A stretch of DNA of 23,882 nucleotides from an uncultured Bacteriovorax sp. (GTDB lineage Bacteria > Bdellovibrionota > Bacteriovoracia > Bacteriovoracales > Bacteriovoracaceae). The stretch covers positions 1-23,882 of the forward strand of contig CAMLRB010000025.1 in the NCBI GenBank assembly GCA_946482295.1, given 5' to 3'. The notes beneath the pieces are model-generated. The model had not been told where the DNA came from. It was given only the letters and a program-made list of their open reading frames with translations, and searched no databases. The translations under genes and the position numbers were made by a program. Positions 1-7,719 of the stretch are shown in pieces (the first letter of the stretch is position 1; each line of letters begins with the position of its first letter).

Positions 1-1817
1 GAAGAATCCATCGGATGACCACCTAAAGAGCTAAGCATACTTCCAGGCGAAATCCCGTTTTGTTGTAATGAACGTTTTACTGTAGCGGCCATACCACCAA
101 GAAATTTTCCTGCTTCTTTATCAAAATCAGTTTTTTTACCTTTGCTTGCATTGTTGAATTTAGTTTGAGTCTTTTTTAGTAATCCATTAACAGCGCCACG
201 TTTTGCTCCCAATGATTCCGCTTTTCCAAGGGCTGCACCTGAAATACCATTTTTTCCACTTAAGCTATCTCCCAATCCTGCTGTTTCGCGAGCAAGAGCT
301 TGCATTGACGGAGGAAGAGATCCAAAACCTGCAGACTTCGTAATTGTTTCTTCTACTGATGTACAGTTATCTGTTCCTGAACTAGTGAGACATGGTGATT
401 TTGCTTTTTGATCTGGCGAAAAAGCTTGAATTGTTCCTTTGCTTGGATCGACTGCTTGAATCTGAACTTGCTGCGGTTTTGCGTTCTCTGTTGTCACACC
501 TTTTGAATACGCCAGCATTTCTTTTAAGATCGCATCGATCTTTGCAATATTCCCTTCAATTTTTTTTATCTGACTGTCTGAAGCTTTTGCGGCCATAAAA
601 GAAAGTCCAGCAAGACCAGCAAACACGATTGCGCGGTTACGAGAAACATACATCATTGAATCGATTTGAATCCCTAATGGTCCACTAATGAGAAAGTAAG
701 AAGCAAGAGCGCCGCCTGCTAAACCAAACATTGGCATCCATCCCGCTTGAGCTCGCGGAAAAAAGACATCTAATAATTTATCGAATGAAGAATTTTCTCT
801 CGATTGAAATTCTGAATAAACGATTTTTGGCTGTGGATATAAAATATTATTTAAATAACTCACCCCATTTGTAGGCTTACCAAAAGGTGAATTTAAATCT
901 TTATAAATTTGAGATGAAACGCATGCAGCATCTACTGCTTTTGAATGAGCAGTTGCTTGAACACCAGCAGCTCCCACACAGCTTCCCATCTTTACCGCCG
1001 CAGATTGAGGGGCCACTGCTCCTGCTGTACCAACAGAAGGTCCTTTTGCATTTCTTGCAGCCTCAGCTGAAGTATACTTTGCTTCAAATGCTGCTAGACT
1101 GGCCTGGCAAGCAGTGCAAGCAATAGCTTCAGTAGAGCCAGCAATCGTTGCTCCTTGAGCAATACAAACTTGTAACCCTGAACGGGCCATATTAATAGCT
1201 GCTTTACATCGAATATCACCAGCATTTTCATTAAACGCCATATACGTCGCCATAGCTGCCGCTGCACCAAATGCAACTGTCGCTGCCATTTGCATTGTCT
1301 TTTTTGTTTTTGTTGCTGACTTTGCTTCTTCGTATGATTTTTTTAATTTTTGAAAATACTCGATTTGTTCTTGATTTGGGGCCATCCCCTTTTTCATTTG
1401 AACTTCAGCTGTTTGTTTTTCAAGATCGCCTTTGGCCTTCATGTTCGACATGATTTCGCCTGCGATAAAAGCGGCACCGCCGACTGCTCCGATCATCACG
1501 TCAGTCGTCATTGGCTTGTAGTTCATGGCCATCCGAGCACCAATAGCACCAACAGCAATACCGGTGATCGATGCAATCATATCGTTACTTTTTACACCAT
1601 CGAGATCATAAGTTTTATTCACTCCTTTTCTACCATCAGAATCAGTTGTGACTGTAGTCGATGTTGCTAAGCTTGTACCTTTATCAGGAGCTGATGTTGC
1701 AGTTGAAGCTGTCGGAGTTGGTGCATAGTTTGTATTCGTCTGTGATAGAACAGGCGTGGTGATGAGACCACTTGAGATCACACCAATAAACATTGTTTTA
1801 AAAACATGCTTAAACAT
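1..1817 (-). CDS. Large exported multi-spanning membrane protein of unknown function (3' end outside window)
   Basis: I do not recognise this protein. Reading the minus strand from the ATG at 1817, the frame stays open for 605 codons to the window edge; I checked it triplet by triplet. AAGGATG lies just upstream of the start. The N-terminus (MFKHVFKTMFIGVISSGLIT...) is a typical signal peptide, probably cleaved near residues 25-26, followed by a Thr/Ser/Ala-rich stretch. Several Gly/Ala-rich hydrophobic segments follow, including MIASITGIAVGAIGARMAM, DVMIGAVGGAAFIAGEIM and a pair around FGLAGGALASYFLISG and RAIVFAGLAGLSFMA. A central region carries spaced cysteines (IRCKAA, LQVCIA, IACTACQ, GSCVG, DAACV), suggesting disulfides in the envelope. 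The distal part is Lys/Gly/Ser-rich and hydrophilic. Function, family and true length are unknown. It follows the DTW gene in the same direction but has its own promoter-like element. Confidence 0.85.
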   Translation of the reverse strand, partial: MFKHVFKTMFIGVISSGLITTPVLSQTNTNYAPTPTASTATSAPDKGTSLATSTTVTTDSDGRKGVNKTYDLDGVKSNDMIASITGIAVGAIGARMAMNYKPMTTDVMIGAVGGAAFIAGEIMSNMKAKGDLEKQTAEVQMKKGMAPNQEQIEYFQKLKKSYEEAKSATKTKKTMQMAATVAFGAAAAMATYMAFNENAGDIRCKAAINMARSGLQVCIAQGATIAGSTEAIACTACQASLAAFEAKYTSAEAARNAKGPSVGTAGAVAPQSAAVKMGSCVGAAGVQATAHSKAVDAACVSSQIYKDLNSPFGKPTNGVSYLNNILYPQPKIVYSEFQSRENSSFDKLLDVFFPRAQAGWMPMFGLAGGALASYFLISGPLGIQIDSMMYVSRNRAIVFAGLAGLSFMAAKASDSQIKKIEGNIAKIDAILKEMLAYSKGVTTENAKPQQVQIQAVDPSKGTIQAFSPDQKAKSPCLTSSGTDNCTSVEETITKSAGFGSLPPSMQALARETAGLGDSLSGKNGISGAALGKAESLGAKRGAVNGLLKKTQTKFNNASKGKKTDFDKEAGKFLGGMAATVKRSLQQNGISPGSMLSSLGGHPMDS

Positions 1818-1853
1818 AACTTCATCCTTAGAGTGTTTATGAGACTATTTTAC

Positions 1854-1873
1854 ATTATAGGCGGATAACGCCT
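1854..1873 (-). promoter_or_regulatory. Probable -10 element with adjacent dyad for the 1817 gene
   Basis: On the minus strand a perfect TATAAT (1859-1854) precedes the ATG at 1817, giving a leader of about 30 nt. No good -35 is visible at 17 bp. An inverted repeat AGGCG-GATAA-CGCCT (1859-1873 on the plus strand) abuts the -10 within the spacer, where an operator could sit. Inference from motif matching only. Confidence 0.45.
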
Positions 1874-1951
1874 TAAAAGATGGATGGTAAGAATGACCTA
1901 AACCCTATGGTTTCAGTCTGATATGTCCATTCGGAGTGCGTGAGGTGGTGC

Positions 1952-2755
1952 CTACAATTTAGGCCATTTGTCGGTTAACACGATATTACGATATTGCCAT
2001 TTTTTGGCCCGAATTCGGTCCTCTTTTTTAGAGTATCCGCGAGCTCCAGAACGGTAATTGCTCAATGAAGGATCTTCCGCACACTTCTTTTGAAATTCAA
2101 TCATGGCCTTGAAAACATCTAGCATGTGATCTTCTTGGGAATTGGTATTTTCAAGTCCACGACGATTGCATTCTTTGATGAAGAATTGAATTGATTCAAG
2201 TGTCGAAAGACAATAGTCGGCCGGTTGTTCTTTGATATCGAATATCGAAGTGTGATTGGCGGTAAACGAAAGTCTTGGCAGCGAGTGAATGTTTTTTGAA
2301 AGCCTCATCATCTTTTTAGCACACGGCCAGGTTCCATCGATAAGGAAAATAACCAATCGCTTATTCTCAGCTTTTAGCTGTTGGATGGGAGTGACGTCGT
2401 CTTCAGAGATATTTAAAGCAGTCGATCCAGGATACATGACAAGGCAATGATTTTGAGGATCGTTAATCAGATCATTCACTTCACTATTGTTTGTAAAATC
2501 TACCCCCATGATCATGCTTGAGTTTCGAAGCATGGCCTTTGAAAGTTTCCCTGTTCCCATTTTTTCTTTTTTGGCTTCCATTGGGTGAATGAGAATAACG
2601 AAGTGAAAATCAGTTGCAAAAGGTTTAATGAGATGACACAGACAATTTTTACTTAATCTCCAACAAGCATAACAATAAGCTTCTTTCGGAAATTTTTCCG
2701 CTTGCTCTTGTTCTACACGTTCTGCTTTTTGTCTGAGATAAGTTTCTTTATCCAT
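1952..2755 (-). CDS. DTW-domain protein, probable tRNA-uridine aminocarboxypropyltransferase
   Basis: DTW-domain enzymes of the TapT/YfiP and TuaA type transfer a 3-amino-3-carboxypropyl group from S-adenosylmethionine to uridine in tRNA, making acp3U. Counted from MDKETY, the family marks are visible in order: an N-terminal Cys cluster (C28, C31, C38, C40), the HPME...GTGKLSKAMLRNS segment (about 57-79), a YPGS motif (108-111), the DGTW motif (140-143), and ADYCLSTLE near the C-terminus. At 267 aa it is full length for the family. The chosen ATG at 2755 lies 1 nt after the upstream stop codon (TAA-G-ATG), suggesting translational coupling. An in-frame ATG at 2776 would add seven residues and overlap the upstream gene. 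Neither start has a good Shine-Dalgarno. Last gene of a four-gene operon. The family is secure; which tRNA position is modified is not. Confidence 0.9.
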   Translation of the reverse strand: MDKETYLRQKAERVEQEQAEKFPKEAYCYACWRLSKNCLCHLIKPFATDFHFVILIHPMEAKKEKMGTGKLSKAMLRNSSMIMGVDFTNNSEVNDLINDPQNHCLVMYPGSTALNISEDDVTPIQQLKAENKRLVIFLIDGTWPCAKKMMRLSKNIHSLPRLSFTANHTSIFDIKEQPADYCLSTLESIQFFIKECNRRGLENTNSQEDHMLDVFKAMIEFQKKCAEDPSLSNYRSGARGYSKKEDRIRAKKWQYRNIVLTDKWPKL

Positions 2756-2756
2756 C

Positions 2757-3101
2757 TTAGAATTTCGAGGAACCATAGTTGGCTTCGTCGAAACCTATGG
2801 CCAGTGTTATATTATTTTTTTCAAGGATGGGTCTTTTGATCATTGATGTGTTTTTGATCATAAATTCCATCTTATCTTTATCATTTTTAAGAGCTTCGAA
2901 TTCATCTTTAACTTTTTTGTAAGTTAAGCCTTTTTTGTTAACTGGCAATTCACCTAAAAATTCAGCCCATCGTTTAATAAGATCAATGGTCGGAGCGCTT
3001 TTTTTGAAATCAACAAATTCATAATCTGCTTTTTTATTTTCTAAAAACGAGCGGGCTTTTTTTACAGTATCGCAATTAGGAATCGCATACATTTTAAGCA
3101 T
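2757..3101 (-). CDS. ArsC/Spx-family thioredoxin-fold protein (YffB-like)
   Basis: This 114-aa protein belongs to the arsenate reductase/Spx superfamily. It begins MLKMYAIPNCDTVKKARSFL, with a single Cys (C10) followed by the DTVKKA helix typical of YffB-like members, and contains the IKRPIL segment that in ArsC carries the substrate-binding region. Family length is about 110-130 aa, so it is complete. Only one Cys is present, so it is not a CxxC Spx. Members with this pattern are usually of unknown function, and a true arsenate reductase role should not be assumed: no ars regulator or efflux gene is nearby. AAAGG about 8 nt before the ATG lies across the end of the upstream methyltransferase gene (2-nt gap), and the gene abuts the DTW gene, so it is co-transcribed. 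Confidence 0.88.
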   Translation of the reverse strand: MLKMYAIPNCDTVKKARSFLENKKADYEFVDFKKSAPTIDLIKRWAEFLGELPVNKKGLTYKKVKDEFEALKNDKDKMEFMIKNTSMIKRPILEKNNITLAIGFDEANYGSSKF

Positions 3102-3103
3102 AA

Positions 3104-3733
3104 CTAACCTTTCTTTCTGAATATTATTATTGAATTGTTGTCTGTATAAATTTTTTCCAAACCATATGTTGAAGCGAGGTAATCAAAAGTCTCAGCTCGG
3201 TAAAACACAACATGAGTTGGATCATTCTTATACCACCAACTGCTATAATTTGTCTCGGGTTTCAGCATTTGTGTCATGATTCCTAAGAGCCCAGAATCAG
3301 CAGTTAATCTTACTAAAAGCTGCCAGCTCTCTCGAGGATCGGTGAAATGCTCAACAACTTCTGTACTAGTCACAACGTCGTATTTTTGATTCGTGATGAG
3401 ATTTTTTTCTGGAAAAAAATGCAAGTCAAAGTTGTGTGTTTGGGCACCATATTCTTCAATCATGAGAGACAATGTTGGGCCTGGACCACAGCCAAAATCG
3501 AGTGAGCGAAAAGGTTTTTTGGGCAAAAATTCCACAAGCGGCTTCAGCAACCGTGAGAGAAAGTCGCGGTAGCCTTTATCTTCAGAATTGTTTTCATGAG
3601 AGTTGTAGCGATTGAACTCTTCTGTAAGAGAGAGAAAGTTTGCAGGATTTTTAAATTTGAGGCGGCAATTTGGACAATCAAAAGTATTGTCGTCATCAAG
3701 ATTTGCTTCATGATTGCATAGTAAACATTGCAT
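3104..3733 (-). CDS. Zinc-ribbon class I SAM-dependent methyltransferase
   Basis: This 209-aa protein combines an N-terminal zinc-ribbon knuckle (C3, C6, C20, C23; pattern CxxC...CxxC) with a Rossmann methyltransferase of the Methyltransf_23 type. The SAM-binding glycine loop is SLDFGCGPGPT (about residues 77-87), and the post-motif VVTSTEVVEHF typical of this group follows. After that comes the SGLLGIMTQM strand. The substrate cannot be read from the sequence. The gene starts 9 nt after the YkgJ stop and has no Shine-Dalgarno: CACACACA precedes the ATG, so translation probably depends on coupling to the upstream gene. It sits between a Cys-cluster protein and an ArsC-like protein, a set that tells little about its target. 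Methyltransferase activity is well supported by motifs. Confidence 0.88.
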   Translation of the reverse strand: MQCLLCNHEANLDDDNTFDCPNCRLKFKNPANFLSLTEEFNRYNSHENNSEDKGYRDFLSRLLKPLVEFLPKKPFRSLDFGCGPGPTLSLMIEEYGAQTHNFDLHFFPEKNLITNQKYDVVTSTEVVEHFTDPRESWQLLVRLTADSGLLGIMTQMLKPETNYSSWWYKNDPTHVVFYRAETFDYLASTYGLEKIYTDNNSIIIFRKKG

Positions 3734-3742
3734 GTGTGTGTT

Positions 3743-4384
3743 TTACACTAAAGTGTTTTCTTTGGATACGCGTTTGTGCTGACGTAAGAGCTTATAAATC
3801 ATGTAAGGAAGTGTGCCGTTTTCCTCTGAGAAAGCAAAAGCTGCGGCGATGACCATATCGGCTTTTTCTGTGCGAATAAGCCTTAGTGATTGTTGTGAGT
3901 TACTGGTATTACATTGATCTGCTGAACCCAATACAGCATTTGTTCTACATACGGAAGGCCGATCTTCATAAACTCTACACTCGCCTTTCTCGTTTAAGAA
4001 AACACATTTTCTATCTTGAAAAGAGAGTTTGTAATAGGCTTCTGAATTGTTCCCGGACTGTGCCTGAAGATTAAGTTGGGCTTCATCAATTGCAACTCCG
4101 CTTCGAATTTTGTCTAAGAGAAGTAGTGCTTCATCTTGTGTTACACTCACTTGAGTGTGGCAACAAGCTGAGCATCCAGCTTTACAAGGCATAAATTCTT
4201 TTACGATCGGATGAGCGAAGATCTCCTCATTAAACTCATCAATGGCCTTATGGATAAAAAGAGCACGCACTTTTGCATATGGAATAGCTTTCATTTGAGA
4301 GACAATAAATTGTGAAATTGCTAGAAATGCTGGTTGATTTCTCAGGTTATCGAACGTGGTTTTAGCAATGATAGGAATATTCAT
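3743..4384 (-). CDS. YkgJ-family cysteine-cluster protein
   Basis: This 213-aa protein carries the YkgJ/CxxxCxxCC zinc- or iron-binding cluster: C67, C71, C74, C75 in CKAGCSACC, then C127, C136, C146 and C158 in the segment CVFL...GECRVYEDRPSVCR...QC. This spacing matches the family, whose members are mostly uncharacterised putative Fe-S or zinc proteins. I place the start at 4384 (MNIPIIAK) because GGAG lies about 9 nt upstream; an in-frame ATG 30 nt earlier has no comparable site. It is the first gene of the operon that continues with the methyltransferase, ArsC-like and DTW genes. It diverges from the ABC-F gene across about 100 bp. The role is unknown. Confidence 0.85.
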   Translation of the reverse strand: MNIPIIAKTTFDNLRNQPAFLAISQFIVSQMKAIPYAKVRALFIHKAIDEFNEEIFAHPIVKEFMPCKAGCSACCHTQVSVTQDEALLLLDKIRSGVAIDEAQLNLQAQSGNNSEAYYKLSFQDRKCVFLNEKGECRVYEDRPSVCRTNAVLGSADQCNTSNSQQSLRLIRTEKADMVIAAAFAFSEENGTLPYMIYKLLRQHKRVSKENTLV

Positions 4385-4448
4385 GCGTTCTTCTCCACAA
4401 TTCAATGCTAGCACATCGCGAGAATCTATTTAGACAATAGGGAATTAT

Positions 4449-4477
4449 TTGCCTCTCCCCTCATAAACCTTTATAAT
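4449..4477 (+). promoter_or_regulatory. Sigma-70-type promoter placing the start site on the ATG of the ABC-F gene
   Basis: TTGCCT (4449-4454), 17 bp, perfect TATAAT (4472-4477). The expected transcription start, about 7 nt downstream, coincides with the A of the ATG at 4484. No Shine-Dalgarno lies between, so the mRNA is predicted to be leaderless. Confidence 0.7.
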
Positions 4478-4483
4478 CCTTCG

Positions 4484-6385
4484 ATGTCATTACTCTGCAG
4501 CTTAAAAAATATTAACCTCACTTTCGGTACAAAAACGCTTTTCAAAAATGCGTCTCTCTCCATTTCAGTTGGCGATAGAATCGGCTTGTTAGGTCTTAAC
4601 GGAAAAGGTAAATCGACACTTTTTAAAATTCTTACGGGTGATGTCGTTCCAGATCATTCAACGCCACCGTTTGAATTCAATAAGGCCCGAGGTGATGGTG
4701 ATGATTCAAAAAGATTTTCGCTGTTTTATGTTCCTCAAGAACTTCCGATTGAAGGTCATGAGAAAACCACTCTTCACGATTATTTTTTCGTTTTCTATCC
4801 AGAGCTAAAATCACTCTATGAAACTTCCTACGAAGAATTCGAACACAAGGGTGGATGGACTCTTATCCAAAATTACGAATCTTATCTAAAATATTTTGGA
4901 CACAGCGATCTTACTAAAGTCGTTGGTGATTTAAGTGGTGGTGAACAAAAAAAGATTCTCCTCAGTTTAGGTCTTTCTTCAGAAGCCAATCTCATTCTAT
5001 GGGATGAGCCAACGAACCATTTGGATATCGAGACCATAAAATTATTTGAGGATGAATTAAATTCTACATCAAAAGCTTTCATGCTCATTACCCATGATCG
5101 TTTTCTACTCTCGAAACTAACCAGAAGAATTCTGCATATTCGCCTGGGAAAAATCGAAAATTTTGATGGTTCCTATGCCGACTATCTAGCGTTTCTCGAG
5201 CGTGATGAACATGCAAAGATGCGGTTATTAGACAAACTAAAAAACAATCTCGAGCGCGAACAAGCATGGATGCGACAAGGTGTGAAAGCACGTGGAACGA
5301 GAAGTAAAAAACGCGTAGAAAATTTTCTTGATCTAAAAAGCAAAGTTTCAACGATCAAAAGTGAAGCTAAAAAGACATTGGATCTTTCGCTTCAAAAATC
5401 TGGACGACAGACAAAAGTTCTCGTTTCATTTGAAGACTTAAGTTTTAAATATGCTGGCACTTCAAAAGTTCTTTTTGAAAAAATTTCCGGGGAAATACAA
5501 AAAGGCAACAAGATCGGCTTACTTGGTCGTAATGGTGTTGGAAAAACAACACTCCTTAAATTGATCAAAGGCGATCTCCAACCAACTTTTGGCAAACTCA
5601 AAATTGCACAAGATCTAAAGTTTCAATACTTCTCTCAAAAAAGAGATGAACTCGAAATCGATATATCCCCATTTCAACTTCTCGGGGATGGCAATGACTT
5701 CGTGGCATTGCCTGATGGCTCCAAAAAGCACGTTATCTCTTATTTTGAAAATTTTCTTTTTGATAGAGATGACATTAACCGCCCCTTAAAAACATTTTCA
5801 GGCGGCGAAAAAAGTCGTCTCCAACTTGCTTTCAACCTCACAAAGGTCGGGGATATCCTCATCTTCGATGAACCTACCAACGACCTCGATTTGGAAACAA
5901 TTCAAATTCTTGAAGAAAAACTTGCCGAGTTCCAAGGTGCCGTGATCATCATAAGTCACGATCGTGCCTTTCTCAGTACTGTCACGAACAAGGTATGGTT
6001 AATCGACGATCAGAAACTTCAAAACTTCGAAGGTGGATACGATCAAGTGGCTCCTTATTTGGATGCTTTAGATATGGAAGCCGCTTTGGCCGAAGAATCA
6101 GCTTCTGAAGTTAAGCCAGAAGTGAAAGTGGAAAAAGTGTCGCCGGTCGAAACGCCTGTTGCTCCTAAGCCCAACAAAAACAAATATCGAATAGATGCCC
6201 TCTATACTGAGATTGAATCAACTGAAACCAAACTAAAGGTGATTCAGGAGAAGATGGCAGGACTTGATTACACCAAATTAGCTGACCCTAAAAATGCCGA
6301 AGTGAAGATCTTAAATGATGCTCTCGCAGTTCTGGAAGAACGTCTAAGTTCGCTTTATTCAGAATTAGAAACGCTCGAAGGTTAG
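4484..6385 (+). CDS. uup: ABC-F family ATPase, Uup-like
   Basis: ABC-F proteins are soluble twin-cassette ATPases that act on the ribosome, not transporters. The 633-aa protein has cassette 1 with Walker A GLNGKGKST (37-45), signature LSGGEQ (150-155), Walker B LILWDEPTNHLD (170-181) and switch histidine in THDR. Cassette 2 has Walker A GRNGVGKTT (348-356), signature FSGGEK (438-443), Walker B LIFDEPTNDLD (459-469) and SHDR. The linker between them carries the basic segment GVKARGTRSKKRV (266-278), typical of Uup. An Ala/Pro/Glu-rich tether (about 535-565) leads to a C-terminal coiled coil (about 567-632), also Uup-like. No transmembrane segments are present, as expected. Both catalytic Glu residues are intact. 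Uup is the best sub-family guess, and EttA is less likely because of the C-terminal coiled coil. The start codon sits on the predicted transcription start. Confidence 0.92.
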   Translation: MSLLCSLKNINLTFGTKTLFKNASLSISVGDRIGLLGLNGKGKSTLFKILTGDVVPDHSTPPFEFNKARGDGDDSKRFSLFYVPQELPIEGHEKTTLHDYFFVFYPELKSLYETSYEEFEHKGGWTLIQNYESYLKYFGHSDLTKVVGDLSGGEQKKILLSLGLSSEANLILWDEPTNHLDIETIKLFEDELNSTSKAFMLITHDRFLLSKLTRRILHIRLGKIENFDGSYADYLAFLERDEHAKMRLLDKLKNNLEREQAWMRQGVKARGTRSKKRVENFLDLKSKVSTIKSEAKKTLDLSLQKSGRQTKVLVSFEDLSFKYAGTSKVLFEKISGEIQKGNKIGLLGRNGVGKTTLLKLIKGDLQPTFGKLKIAQDLKFQYFSQKRDELEIDISPFQLLGDGNDFVALPDGSKKHVISYFENFLFDRDDINRPLKTFSGGEKSRLQLAFNLTKVGDILIFDEPTNDLDLETIQILEEKLAEFQGAVIIISHDRAFLSTVTNKVWLIDDQKLQNFEGGYDQVAPYLDALDMEAALAEESASEVKPEVKVEKVSPVETPVAPKPNKNKYRIDALYTEIESTETKLKVIQEKMAGLDYTKLADPKNAEVKILNDALAVLEERLSSLYSELETLEG

Positions 6386-6482
6386 TACCCGACTCTTTCA
6401 CTCCCTTTGCATTTTTTTCCCCCTCAATATTTCCTATGAAAGCGACGATAAGATGAGCGAACAGCAGTCACTGGAGTGGCCT

Positions 6483-6932
6483 ATGAAAAAAGTTCTTTGC
6501 CTATCATTCCTACTCATCGTTGCACATAACATCTGGGCATCTCCAGCGCCATCACCTTCGCGCGGACCTTCAGTTGAGCCAATGTCAGAAGTTGATATTG
6601 AAGCAGATAAAAAATCAGAAGCTGTTGCAGGATATGACTTTGCTACTTCAACTCCTTCCGCTACTCCTAAACATGTTGGACGTGTAAGAGTTCCTGCAAA
6701 CATCGTAACAAAAGAAAATGCTAATTCACCTTACTCATACATCGGTCCTTTCATTTTTCTCATCACTCTTCCAATCGCTGTTTGGATTATGGTTTCAAAG
6801 AAATTCAAATCGAAAGAAACAAAAGATGTTGGATATTACGGAAAAACACATCAGTTCAATACACGCCAAGCTGAATATAACGATCATCTTGATGATGATC
6901 ACGATGACGTTGATTACCCAAAGGCATCTTAA
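6483..6932 (+). CDS. Small exported single-pass membrane protein, unknown function
   Basis: I do not recognise this 149-aa protein. I choose the ATG at 6483 rather than an upstream in-frame ATG at 6453 because GGAG lies 6 nt before it and the resulting N-terminus, MKKVLCLSFLLIVAHNIWA, is a clean signal peptide with likely cleavage after A19. The exported part (20-85) is rich in Pro, Ser and Thr with little predicted order. A hydrophobic helix (about 86-104, SYIGPFIFLITLPIAVWIM) is followed by a Lys-rich stop-transfer segment. The cytoplasmic tail ends in an Asp/His cluster, HLDDDHDDVD (135-144), which could bind divalent metal. Topology is therefore N-out, C-in. Its stop codon touches that of the convergent gene at 6933. 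It could be a small accessory protein of the envelope. Confidence 0.75.
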   Translation: MKKVLCLSFLLIVAHNIWASPAPSPSRGPSVEPMSEVDIEADKKSEAVAGYDFATSTPSATPKHVGRVRVPANIVTKENANSPYSYIGPFIFLITLPIAVWIMVSKKFKSKETKDVGYYGKTHQFNTRQAEYNDHLDDDHDDVDYPKAS

Positions 6933-7580
6933 TTAAAATTGCTGTTTGAATGTCGTCCATTTTCCTCTACCTAAATAGAGGAAGACGCTACTCATGCGCT
7001 GATGTTTGACGACTAATTCTTTAACTGAATCTCCATTCAAATCATCCAGATAAACTTGGTAATTTCTTTTGTGATAATGCCCTTTCTGAGATTTATACTC
7101 ATCGAAAAAGCTTGGTCCCTTCAGAGTCTGCAATGTTTTTAAATCATTGCTATCCAAGGTCATAACATAAATTCGAGACGTGCCCTGAAATTCAATATAC
7201 TTGCTCACACCTTCATAATAATAAAGAAGCAGGACAGTTGTTGTTGGCGAAAGTGTCTTCAACTCTATTTTAAAAAGCTCTGAACCATATCCTTTGGCCT
7301 CAAACTGATAGGAGTACACTTTTTTCTTATCTTTATCGAAGATTTCTAACCAGTCTTCGCTGTCTTTTTTAGCGAATACGATACTCTCTTCTTTCCCGTC
7401 TTGAGTTAAATCAATGGCGTAATAAGGCGAGTGGATCACGTAGGAATATTTTTTTTGATCGTCCACTTTCTCATCAGCTGCCAGATCCCCTGAGAAGAGT
7501 TGCCTAAAAAAACGTTCATCCTGGGCGGAAGCGTTGCCACATAAGAGCAGGACTGAGATGAAAATTAATAAATTTCCCAT
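6933..7580 (-). CDS. Secreted protein with Asp-rich repeat-like motifs, unknown function
   Basis: This 215-aa protein starts with a signal peptide (MGNLLIFISVLLLCGNASA, cleavage about A19). The mature part contains two segments, DLTQDGKEESIVF and DLNGDSVKELVV, that resemble the calcium-binding-loop-like strands of FG-GAP/VCBS beta-propeller repeats (DxNxDG...). With only two such segments, a full propeller is not possible, so it may be a small beta-rich domain. No lipobox is seen, so I expect a periplasmic or secreted location. There is no Shine-Dalgarno before the ATG; a TAGACT hexamer ends 7 nt before it, so initiation may be leaderless, though no -35 supports this. The gene converges on the small membrane-protein gene with no gap between the stops. 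Function unknown. Confidence 0.75.
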   Translation of the reverse strand: MGNLLIFISVLLLCGNASAQDERFFRQLFSGDLAADEKVDDQKKYSYVIHSPYYAIDLTQDGKEESIVFAKKDSEDWLEIFDKDKKKVYSYQFEAKGYGSELFKIELKTLSPTTTVLLLYYYEGVSKYIEFQGTSRIYVMTLDSNDLKTLQTLKGPSFFDEYKSQKGHYHKRNYQVYLDDLNGDSVKELVVKHQRMSSVFLYLGRGKWTTFKQQF

Positions 7581-7643
7581 ATATAGAAGTCTAACTGGAC
7601 TTGAAAAAAAGGGCTAATTCGCACTTTTTTACCGAGGGGTGAG

Positions 7644-7672
7644 TTCCCATAAAAAAACATTTCAGATAGACT
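7644..7672 (+). promoter_or_regulatory. Weak sigma-70-type promoter candidate for the 7720 gene
   Basis: TTCCCA (7644-7649), 17 bp, TAGACT (7667-7672), giving a leader of about 41 nt before the ATG at 7720. Both boxes match consensus at four of six positions, so this is a candidate only. Confidence 0.3.
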
Positions 7673-7719
7673 TAGAGATGTTTTTACTCAACTAATGTCT
7701 CAGATTTAAAGGATTTGAA

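Noticed and set aside
1350..1670. Plus-strand open frame of 106 codons opposite the large membrane protein
   Set aside because: It is antisense to a continuous, well-supported reading frame and has no recognised domain.
2757..3101. Calling the ArsC-like gene an arsenate reductase
   Set aside because: The single-Cys YffB-like pattern and the lack of any ars neighbours do not support arsenic detoxification.
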